From positions 39,941,628-40,005,627 of the forward strand of contig OX578280.1 in NCBI GenBank assembly GCA_951217055.1: a stretch of 64,000 nt of DNA, given 5' to 3'. Origin of the DNA: Gerris lacustris (lineage: Eukaryota; Arthropoda; Insecta; Hemiptera; Gerridae). Made by a program: the position numbers and the translations under genes. Under the pieces are notes generated by a model. It was not told where the DNA came from, did no database searches, and saw only the letters and a program-made list of their open reading frames with translations. Below are positions 54,930 through 64,000 of this stretch, piece after piece. The stretch's first letter is position 1; each line of letters opens with the position of its first letter.

Positions 54930-56380
54930 GCCGTTCAGGTGGAGTATGGGTCCAAACAAATGCAAAGTGTAGTAAAATAGCTTCGCTTCGCTCAGCTCAA
55001 TTAAATTACAGAAACATGTTTCTGTAGGTTAATATATATAAATTATGTATTTCAATAATGATAAAGTGATGTAAATGGCTGGAATCTGGTGTAAAAAGCA
55101 TAAAAATTACCCGAAGGGGTTGAAATATAGTGTATGATGAACTAGCGTGGAATATGATTTTTTGAACTTCTATATAGTACCCAACAGACTATAAGGAGAA
55201 ATTCTTAGTTTTTTACGAACATAATATTAATGTATGTTACACTATTTGGTAAATTATTACTATTTTCTTTAAAAAATCAGTTATATGTTATTCAATAAAG
55301 ATGACAGAATTAAACATGAGAATATCCAAGTGAAGAAATATTGTTTATGAATTCCTCCACCAATCATCCTTATCTAATATATTTTTCATCTCGTCAAAAT
55401 TCTCTTGATACTAACTTGTAAATATTTCAAGTTGATCTTTTACAAAATTTAAATTTAGTACCCTTGGTATTGGCATTTTAAAGGAGAACAATATTATTAC
55501 CTAATTGGAAACTTGTATTTTAATATTTGTAACTCTAACTTTTGTCCTTTATTATCTATATTTTATATTATAATAGAAGCTATTTTTAGATATTTTAAGC
55601 TTTTGTAGTAAAGAAAATTCAGAGTAATAATTATTAGCGAGAAAAATTCTCCTGGTTTAAAGTCAGTTATCGTGTATCACTAATTAAACATAATTTAACA
55701 TTTTCTTTTTTCCTCTCCTCCCTCACCCTCTCTGATTGGAAAAGTGTTGTTTTCATCCAAAAATCTGAAACTGAGATTTTATCAGAATTATCCATTTTGG
55801 ATGTTTATAAGATAATGTTTGTCTGTCTACGTTACGCGTAACTCCCACAATTTTTAGGTAGAGAGTTGAAACTTGGTATAAAAATCAGGCTTCATTCCGC
55901 ATTTTTGAGTCTCAAAAATTCGTGAAAAATCAAACACTTTTCCGATTGAACTGAAATACGCATTAATAATAACTTTATTATGTCTAGTAAAATGGTTTAC
56001 TAACGCGTTTCAAATTTCATTTTGATATCAGCCACTACTTTGAAAACATTGAATCTTGAACTTTGAAACTTTAACGCTAAATAATTTCGGAACAATTTGG
56101 CATATATCTAATATACTAAATGAAGTATCGATAGAAACAGTTTAACATAAAGAACAATATGCAACAAGCCCGATCAAAATAAATAAAATAGCACATAGCA
56201 CATCGTTTTTAGAAAGGAAAGAGTTTACATTTTTAAATGTTAAATATTGTTTATTTTATCAGTCGTCCAGTTGGTTTTCATTTATATGTATAAGTTTAGT
56301 GAGGAAAAGTCCCAAGATACACCGCGTCCCATGTTTTCAGTATAATAGCATTGCAATTGCATCTCCTTATCATCAGTTAT
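54930..56380. other. Intergenic, nothing recognised
   Basis: AT-rich. 55780-56080 has the style of decayed dispersed repeats ('gagagttgaaacttggtata', 'tttcaaatttcattttgata'), but no second good copy was seen in this window. No gene downstream of the protease. Confidence 0.4.
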
Positions 56381-56395
56381 ATTAATAATTCGTGG

Positions 56396-56790
56396 GGTAA
56401 CACTCTTTTGATGGTACCAACCAAGGACTATACACAGAGCTTACACAACCAAATCTATACAACTATACCTAGTGGACTAGCGTTGGCTTCTGTCGATCCA
56501 TCAGCTTTATAAACTGTATAATAGGCTAACCAAAGAGCTAATAATTCCTTGGGGAACAACCTTTTGATGGTACAAACAAAAGGCCATCCAAAGAGCTTAT
56601 ACAGCCAAAGAGCTATACAACTATATCTAGTGGACAAGCGTTGGCTTCTGACGATCCATCAGCTCTATCAAGTGTATAATAGCCTTTTTTTAGATAAATG
56701 TTATAAATACATATTATAAATTAGATAAACGTCGACGCCACTTCACAAGTAGCTGCCCATTTATATGACGATGCTCTAGGTCAACGATTA
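56396..56790 (+). repeat. Family C copy with 158-bp tandem duplication
   Basis: 'gcgttggcttctg-cgatcc' recurs 158 bp apart (56480 and 56638), as do 'ccttttgatggtac' and 'atacaactata-ctagtgga'. It ends in the family C block 'agctgcccatttatatgacg'. Confidence 0.75.
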
Positions 56791-56799
56791 GATTTCTTT

Positions 56800-57940
56800 A
56801 ATAATTAATTTAAAATTGTTCAGATTATTGACAAAATTGTGTGAGTTACTAGCGCAGAGGATTTTCATTTGGAGCGAATTTGATAAAATTATCACAGTAC
56901 TTCCTTTATTTATTCTGCGTATATAACAAGAAAAAAGAAATGTACAAATGTGTTTTTTTTTAAATAGCCATTTTAGGTTAAAGAGGAAAATAAAAAGAAA
57001 ACCTAAGTGTTTGGAAACCCATGTAGATGGGTTTTATTATACCTCGAAGCGATAAAAGGGGACAGAATGAAATAGTACAACAGCTGTAAGAAATCAACTG
57101 AAAACATCCCAACCAAAGTCTACCTTACTTCTTCTCAAAAACATCTTTTATGTAATTCTCTTTCTGGAGTTGAATAGATAAAAATAAATTATATATATTT
57201 CGGTTTTTACTTGCTGGATAACATCTCTTGAATGGGAAGAAATGTGGGCCACAATAAACAATATATTTGATTAAGTATTTTAATCTCGATTCAAATTTTG
57301 AAATTAAACTATAATCTTTAAAGAAATAAAAGCTTCAAACCATATTCGAGGTTTTTGTCATCTGGGAAACTTTTGTCCCCACATCAAGAATCAATAGTTT
57401 GGTTTCAAACTAAGTCCGACCTGAGGTTCACACACCCTTATTTTTTTCCTACGAAGACTTTGGACTTGATCCAAAGTTGGCTTGGATAAAGTTTGCAACC
57501 ATTAGAACCAATGTCCCTCAAACTCTTCGAGTCGATTAACTTCTTTCTTATACTTTTCCCACCACGAGAAAATCCACTTGGGAAATTCGTTTCCTCCAAA
57601 ACAGATTCTTATCTATGATGTCATTTACCGCTAATTATTTTCTGAAATTAATTCGGGAAATATTTTTAACCGGAATTTTGTTGCCATCGTTGAAAATCTT
57701 AGGCTTAATGTTACTAGTAATAAAGAAAGTATATACCCAGCTTACAAACTAAAATCATCGACTTAGTTTTAGAAAGTAGATAAATAGTTTATTTAAAAAA
57801 TTCTGCCGAGAAGAAGGAACGACAGCACGGCCCAGCCTAAAGACAATCAAAAGTATTTGACTATTGACAGTGTTGCTGCACGTGTGAGGCATAGTTCGTT
57901 TTAGACTAGATCGGTGAAACAAACAAAAAAAACACTGTAT
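56800..57940. other. Intergenic, nothing recognised
   Basis: No frame, repeat or RNA gene could be supported in this AT-rich stretch. Confidence 0.4.
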
Positions 57941-57954
57941 TTACGCATAGTATT

Positions 57955-58107
57955 TTGTATTAACAAATAACTGGTTTCGGGTACTAAATACCCATCTTCA
58001 GAATCTAAAGTAGTTCTTCACACGTTTATAGTAATTTGGAATACAAGTGAACTTTAGAATCTAAAGATGGGTATTAAGTAGCCGAAACTGGTAATTTGTT
58101 AATACAA
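57955..58107. repeat. Hairpin repeat with 'GGTTTCGG...CCCATCTTCAG' arms
   Basis: Arms 57955-58011 and 58051-58107 are inverted copies with few mismatches; loop about 39 bp. The arm text 'actggtttcgggtactaaat' and 'acccatcttcagaatct' resembles terminal repeats of Penelope-like elements in arthropods (recollection, not checked). Confidence 0.75.
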
Positions 58108-58154
58108 ATACTTTGTGGAAGACCTAATGTTTTTACTTTTCCTCACTACCTATA

Positions 58155-59530
58155 GTAGGTACTGTTTTTTTTTTTTTTTTTGTCCTTTTCAAAATGATGA
58201 TGAGTAAATATCACACATTGGAGAAAAAAAAGTTACAAACTCAAAGGATAATACAAATAAAGCGACGGTATTGCAACGAGGAGTAATAAAAATCGCTGGA
58301 AGCTATAATTACATTTCTAAACTTCCGTTTAAGGGTCATTAGACCCATTAATATGGTATCAGGAATTTTTGTATGGTTTAATATTCTTCTAAGATTTCTT
58401 CGTAATTTCTTTTATAACTCATGATAAAATATAAAGATATAAAATAAAATACTCTGATTTATTAACAACTTTGTTATTAATAATGGGAGTCGCACAACAT
58501 GTTTGGTTTAGGAACTTGTTTAAAATTAAGAATGATGAAATATGTATTTGAGGGTGAAGTCGAGAACGAACTTTACATTTAATTTTACTGTATCGTTTTA
58601 CGTCAAAATTAAATTCTTCACCTCTTTACTCATCTAAAATATGAAAATTGAAATATATCTGAATCTGAACAGTAGAATTCGAACCACGAAAAGAGTTGGA
58701 TCTTCAAAAGCGGAGCGAAAGGGTTTGGATCTTCATCAAACTATTAATTGCATACTATTATTAAATTATTATACTGGAATTCCTCGAACGAAACCACACG
58801 CGGTTTTATTGTAAAGAGCTTGGGATTGATCTCATTCGACGCAGAATGTTCTATAAGGTCTATTTCAAGTTTTATGGTAAGAAGCGTAGTTTTTGGAAAT
58901 TAAAATGATTAATGTAAAAAAAACCTATAATTTTTTTATAGTTTCTTTTTGCGAATCACTTGAAATAAAATTTTGTTTCATATTTATAGGAAGATCCCGA
59001 TGTGGTTTATATTCGGGGACACCCTTCATTTATTCTATTTTTAAATCCAATATAATAGTTTGAATTTTGTTTATTTGGTTGTTGGCTGTTATCAAAATCT
59101 TTGAAGGGCTAACTCACTCTCATCTAGTCATCCAACCGAGCTGAAATTTGACACATTGACTCTGTACAAATATAAAAACATTCCTAATGAAGGGAAAATG
59201 GTAAAGGTAGTTATGAAACAAAACAATTACTGTTACTAAAGTAACCAATTCACTATTACTAAAGTAACAGTGAATTGGTTCAATTGATCAGTACATTGTC
59301 AACCACAAGTAAACTAAATATAAGAGTACAGACTACAGACAGGTTTTGATTACACAGTCAACGTCAGAGTATACTGATAAATTTTACAAGTCCTAGCTTG
59401 GTCTATATGATATAGGTGTGGGATAGGGGCTGCGAGGGCGGTATTTGACTGCAAAAGGGGAATTAACTAGTTGAAAAACCAGCATTTTTAGATTATTAAG
59501 GTAGGGTGTATTAAAACATTCATTTAAAAT
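58155..59530. other. Intergenic, nothing recognised
   Basis: Contains a T run (58164-58181) and a short palindrome near 59247-59284 ('aaccaattcact' with its complement). No gene. Confidence 0.4.
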
Positions 59531-59540
59531 TTAATAAAAA

Positions 59541-59778
59541 GAAACTGTCTATCCTCGGAAGATAATACTTGCTTATTTATCAAAGCAGCTTTCGGCTTTT
59601 ATAAAGCCATCATCAGACTCCAGAGTCTTACGACAGTCTCCGACATCGTAGGACTCACCCACTAGTATTAGTTCTACTAAAATCGGCTCTGGTCACTGAT
59701 GATGGCTTTATAAAAGCCGAAAGCTGCTTTGATTAAATAAACAAGTACGAGTATTAGCTTCCGTGGAGAGACAGTTTC
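59541..59778. repeat. Hairpin repeat with ~76-83-bp arms
   Basis: Left arm 59541-59616 and right arm 59696-59778 are inverted; the core 'gcagctttcggcttttataa' and 'agccatcatcag' is perfect. Outer ends are 'gaaactgtct' and 'agacagtttc'. Loop about 79 bp. No transposase. A MITE or paired terminal repeats are possible. Confidence 0.8.
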
Positions 59779-60131
59779 TTTGTATTAAGATGACCTCCAT
59801 TAACGCTATTCTCCATCAATTTCTCAAATTCAATAAAACATGTAATAAAAAGTCTTTTAAATTTTAAGGTTATTATTATGTAAAGGATTTAATATAAAAA
59901 CTTTTTCATAAATAAATAATAATAACTTTGTTTTTATGGGTTACTGTAATAATTATTGCATTTTTCTTGGTTTACTTGAAGTGAGCGTTTTACACTCCAA
60001 TTTTATTTTATTTTACTTATCATTAGTAAATCCCGCACAAAGCTTATTTAAAAGCAACTAATCTTGAAATTAGTCGGTGGATAATGCTGATTGAATAAAA
60101 CATGCTACGGATCAGATTATTATTGTTACTT

Positions 60132-60216
60132 GTTAGAATGTGAGATGTGCTAGAATGTGAGGTATGTTAGAATGTGAGGTATGTTAGAATGTGAGATATG
60201 TTAGAATGTGAGACTT
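60132..60216. repeat. 17-bp tandem repeat, five copies
   Basis: GTTAGAATGTGAGGTAT with single-base changes, five times in a row. Confidence 0.92.
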
Positions 60217-60679
60217 GCTAAAAGTCATCAAGTAAATTGGTCCTGTGAGATTCAAAGTATCTGTTTGACAGAACAACAATTGTTTGTTCATTGTTACTTT
60301 TATTGTTAGAAATAGATGAAAAGAAATTTCTTTGTGAGAAATTATTCAAGTTTTTTTCATCTCTAAAGTTGTTTTGTGTTTATTTTTAATTGATGTCCAT
60401 ATAGTGTTTGAAGTTTCATGTTAAGTCCTTATGCTTTAAAATTCTAGATGCTACTGCTTGCAACTTTGCCCTTAAGCACATTCCACTTCTAACATAAAGC
60501 ATTTTTTATTTGTGTCTTATTTTTAACTTCATCAGGTTTCTTTGAGAATTAAATGTTTAATAATAATATGTTTACTGTTGCTCAATGTACAATCAATATT
60601 GATATTGGTTGTTTAAAATTTCAGAATAATTATTTATCTTTAACTTCCACTTTTTCCTACTGATTCATTTTGTTAATCT

Positions 60680-60988
60680 TCCGAACTTTCCGAAGAAGGT
60701 ACCGGAAGCAATTTCTGGACAGAAATCCGTTTTGGACGGATTTTTGGTCTTGTCTGTCAATCTCGTCGTTCATCATCCTTGTTGAACGACAACTTCTCTT
60801 TCAAAATTAAAGACCATTTTTATAATAGGTCATAATAATATCATTATTATTTTTAACCTTTAGCGCTCTTTGCTATCTCTTGTGCATGCGCGAACTCTTG
60901 TTTTTATTAACACCTGTATCTTTAAAAACCAATCCGATTTTAAAGAAATTTGGATTGGTCGAAAATTGATCAAAAGTAGCCCCTAGAT
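60680..60988 (-). repeat. Family A copy, part 1
   Basis: Reverse copy ('ttaccggtaacc'-side 'gaaggtaccggaagca', 'acagaaatccgtttt', 'gcgctctttgctatctcttg'). It is split by the hAT element that follows and resumes after 62008. Confidence 0.7.
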
Positions 60989-62007
60989 CAGAGACGGAAC
61001 TAGACCTGCTGAGGTCTAGACCCCTCCAAGATTACCAAATATTTTTGTCACCTCATTTTTCAGGATACACATAAGATTTGTAATAAATTGCAACAAAAAA
61101 CATTATTTTATGATAAAAAAAAGTTTAAATAAATTGAATTCGTATTTAAATGGACTACATTTTAGAATATTTTAATCAAAATCGTCGGAATCGTTTTCGA
61201 GAAATACTTTTTTCATAGTTTTTAAGGATAAGTGCCCCCAAATTTGAAGGTAAAATTAATTTCTCCTCGGGGTATGATTTTTCTGAGGCTCCAGGTGTCT
61301 GCACAGACAGGCGACAGAAATTTTTTAAAAACTACTTTTTTGGACCCAGGGGACCTCAAAACGTCTAAATCCATCAAAATCGAATTTTCGAGACATTACA
61401 ATACTTTCTCTTTATATGGAAAGTAAAAAGAGCAAAAAAGTTACGAAAATGAGGAAAAATGTTGCTCTTAATGGTACTTTTTTACATTAGCATAACCCTA
61501 TATCCCTTTATGTTAATAGTTATTTAGACAGAGGAACATTATACAAAGTTGCATATATTCTTAGTCTAAATTACTGTTAAGACGAAGGGATATTTATTCT
61601 AATGTACCTTGGGACAAAGGAACATCACACTTGTGTTTATAATTGTGATCATATCCCTTAGTCTAATCAACTATTACGATAAAGGAATATTAAATATAGA
61701 ACTTCCCCAGAAGTCTCAATGTCTTGGGGAGACAAACACACAAACCTTTTTGACTTTTGTAGGGCAGACTATTGTTTAGAACCAAGGGGGTGTTAAAGTA
61801 AAAAAGAGCCCTTGCTTAAGATAGTTACATCTTGATGAAACATATGCATAATAATACAAAACATTAACAGTTTTTTAATGAAATTATACTTTATTTTTTA
61901 TTCATTTATTTTTATTTTTTTTATAACTGGCCGAGCGGAAGTGAGGCCCCCCTTACCCCGAGGCCCGTGTGCGGCCGACCCCATGCACACGGCTAGTTCC
62001 GGCACTG
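60989..62007. mobile_element. hAT-type non-autonomous element, 1019 bp
   Basis: 8-bp target duplication CCCTAGAT at 60981-60988 and 62008-62015. Ends CAGAGACGGAACTAG and the complement CTAGTTCCGGCACTG (13 of 15 match). The interior includes a family F segment (61150-61425) and a GC-rich right end. No transposase motif. Its insertion cut a family A copy in two. Confidence 0.88.
61150..61425 (+). repeat. Dispersed family F copy inside the hAT element
   Basis: 'atcgtcggaatcgttttcga', 'gtgcccccaaatttgaaggt', 'gtctgcacagacaggcgaca' and 'aatcgaattttcgagacatt' in order. This is the best F copy in the window and may show that F repeats are decayed parts of this hAT family. Confidence 0.7.
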
Positions 62008-62110
62008 CCCTAGATTGTTCTATATTAATTTCAACCGTCTGCGCCTCACTAGCAATCGAAACGGATCAAACCACAAAAATGTATTTCTTATTTCCTCGTT
62101 GTTTACCTAG
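62008..62110 (-). repeat. Family A copy, part 2
   Basis: Resumes with 'attaatttcaaccgtctgcg', continuing the block broken at 60988. Confidence 0.65.
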
Positions 62111-62159
62111 TATCGCCATAGAAAAGGGTAGCGAAATTGGGTAAGTGTATTTGGGACTA

Positions 62160-62700
62160 ACTCATAAGCAGGTAGTTCTCCCCCACTCTAACTCCAACCT
62201 TACCAATACTCGTACAAGAAGCCAGTTGACTATCATCCTATATTCATTACCTCTGATTCTAACCGTGCAAACCTTCAGAACTAAATCAGGAAGCTAAAGT
62301 TCTCACAATGACTCTACAAAGGGAAATAAAACACATTTTAAGTCAAAATTTTATTGTTTTCTTAAAAAGTACAAAATAAATTAATATCGCAGGAATCCAA
62401 CCTACTAATTAAACTTAATTTTAAATTTATATAATTCAACGTCCTTCTCTCATTTTGGGAAATAAACTGGAATAAAAATATTATTATCATAAAAAATAAT
62501 CTGATTACATCACTGATAATTATTGAGCTACCTAGATGAAAAATAGGCAAACCCACAAAATTTTTGAACCAAGAAAAATAAGATTGAATATTATTATATC
62601 TTCAGAAGGAAGAAAACAGTTAACTTTTCTCTTCCTGCCTAGTTTAAGGGGAGGATAGTTACTCACAGCATCTAGTCGGGTTGTAAAAGTTGTAATGGAA
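62160..62700. other. Intergenic, nothing recognised
   Basis: No exon or repeat end was supported. Confidence 0.4.
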
Positions 62701-62701
62701 A

Positions 62702-62900
62702 ATAAGAAAATCATGAAGTTTCATTATTCCCTCCGGTGTTACCCTAGATGCACCAGAAGTAAATAAGGTTGGCATTACTGTTCAATATAGGACTCAGCTA
62801 CCAGCTGATTCTCCCATTTTATGTTAGTATTGAATTTCAAATAATTACTATCTATGATTCAATTTTAACGTGCTTAAACTTATTTATAGAATTGTTACAT
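62702..62900 (-). repeat. Reverse copy of the 44319-44697 block
   Basis: 'accagctgattctcccattt' and 'aataaggttggcattac' are the reverse of the block at 44380-44640. Confidence 0.65.
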
Positions 62901-63037
62901 CTATGGTGAAATTAACAACAGATATTTGTGAAAACATTGTTATTTCGAAAAACGAACAAAGGCTTACTTTATTCCCTGGAACATAAATTACTGTTACTTT
63001 CTATTGTCAGGTATAAATACCTTTTATCTACGATTGA

Positions 63038-63599
63038 TACGAAATATAAACATTGTATCTCTGTTTAGATGCGTAGAAAGTGATTCTTTACGTACTTGTA
63101 TTCATAGCGCATGCGCGTTTTTAAAATTCCTCTTGTGTTCCACACTAGGGCAGTAAAAAAGTAGAATTCTTCACCTTTACGCACCATTAGCGAGTTTGTT
63201 TACACCTAACAAAACTAATTTGCTGTTTGTTTAATTAAAGTAACAGTTTATATCGAGTTTTTAGTGGAAAACAATGAGTGATTTAAGTGGTAAGACGAAA
63301 ATGAGGAGTATAATACTCCTCCCGAAATAATTAATTCGGCACAAAATACAACTAATGAATTAATGACATCTTTATCAAAAGAGAAATACGAACTTACATA
63401 CAGGAAGTTTATTAAACTTTTTTTCTGTATTTATTATTAAAATCCAACAATCGTAGATAAAGTACGGTACGCAACTCGTACGAAAACGGCATTTTGCTTT
63501 GCTCGTGTGGTTATACTACCTTTGCTGTCGCTCGGGTGCAAACTCCACACTCGCATATAAAATGCTACTTTCCGCACTAGAGGCGTAATGTACTATTTT
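63038..63599 (-). repeat. Inverted repeat pair E, copy 2
   Basis: Reverse complement of 42788-43341 with small indels; boundaries set where similarity stops by eye. Confidence 0.88.
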
Positions 63600-63639
63600 G
63601 GTATAAAAATATATATAAAAATATTTATATTTTAAAAAT

Positions 63640-63641
63640 AT

Positions 63642-63705
<64 letters not shown>
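63640..63705. repeat. (TA)n microsatellite
   Basis: About 65 bp of TA. It interrupts the repeat blocks between 63599 and 63765. Confidence 0.95.
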
Positions 63706-63709
<4 letters not shown>

Positions 63710-63764
63710 TTTATATTTTGTACAAGATAATTTAAAATTAAAATCTTCCTCCATTTATTTGTTT

Positions 63765-63893
63765 TTCTCCCTTCTGTAGATAAAATCTTGTAAAAATCAA
63801 TTTTACTCAAGGAATGATTAACTCTGGTTCCCTCAGCTTTCGCCTCAGGAACCTACTTTATCGCCCAGGGCGCAATGACTTCTATACTCACTT
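63765..63893 (-). repeat. Reverse copy of the 43859-44030 block
   Basis: 'ggttccctcagctttcgcct' and 'tatcgcccagggcgcaatga' are the diverged reverse of 43870-43960. Confidence 0.55.
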
Positions 63894-64000
63894 TATGCAT
63901 AAATTACTATTAAGGACTATTGCAAACATATTATGATAAAAAATAATAATATAACGAGGGTAATATTATTTTTTCTTGAAATTGTAGCACAAAAGTTATC

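Noticed and set aside
61878..62144. 88-codon frame with a hydrophobic N-terminus
   Set aside because: It spans the right end of the hAT-type element and its target site, so the frame is a chance fusion of two repeats.

Overview
The window looks like non-coding-rich chromosomal DNA of an arthropod, most likely an insect. It is AT-rich, it has GT-AG introns of up to 15.8 kb, and it is packed with mobile elements typical of insect genomes (Ty3/gypsy, Penelope-like, non-LTR, mariner, hAT, tRNA- and 5S-derived SINEs). A hemipteran would fit, but that is inference only. No bacterial gene organisation, CRISPR array or functional rRNA/tRNA gene is visible.

One host gene can be assembled. It is a secreted trypsin-like serine protease of the proclotting-enzyme type on the + strand, in six exons whose phases agree: 17767-17848, 33662-33760, 45361-45535, 48263-48507, 51544-51704 and 53575-53739. 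The 308-residue product has a signal peptide, a short pro-region, and a complete H115/D164/S257 triad with a trypsin-type S1 Asp251. It has no visible clip domain, and the place where R-IVGG normally marks zymogen activation is degenerate.

Intron 1 carries a complete, apparently very young Ty3/gypsy LTR retrotransposon (22741-30795) in the same orientation as the gene. Its two 1037-bp LTRs look identical, gag and pol are open, and a T-TTA-AAC heptamer lies at the gag/pol junction. It sits in a (TA)n microsatellite. Just downstream are a 61-bp palindrome, a broken Penelope-like element with an inverted architecture (about 30980-32950) and a TA-flanked TIR element (33084-33416).

The rest is a mosaic of decayed or non-autonomous elements. 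From left to right: a 5S-type SINE fragment (1-215); a 27-bp minisatellite (2141-2482); a RNase-H-bearing LINE with its central RT deleted (about 4885-7150, minus); a foldback repeat (8278-8853); a mariner derivative with about 210-bp TIRs (11073-11818); a hAT MITE with 8-bp TSD (11908-12439); a full tRNA-SINE with 12-bp TSD (13121-13604); a second LINE relic (34243-34790, minus); two copies of a 1.1-kb family with a tRNA-like T-arm (36635-37702, 45686-46868); a GC-rich TIR element (39811-39977); an 84-bp near-perfect palindrome (47820-47903); a 5S-derived SINE carrying an opposite-strand copy of its own family (50620-51400); an internally deleted SINE (54660-54834); several hairpin repeats; and a 1019-bp hAT-type element with 8-bp TSD (60989-62007). 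At least three other dispersed families recur throughout.

The strongest leads are the LTR element with its frameshift site and unusual LTR ends, the nested 5S-derived SINEs, the rearranged Penelope-like element, and the protease's abnormal activation region. All copy-number, age and family statements were made by eye.
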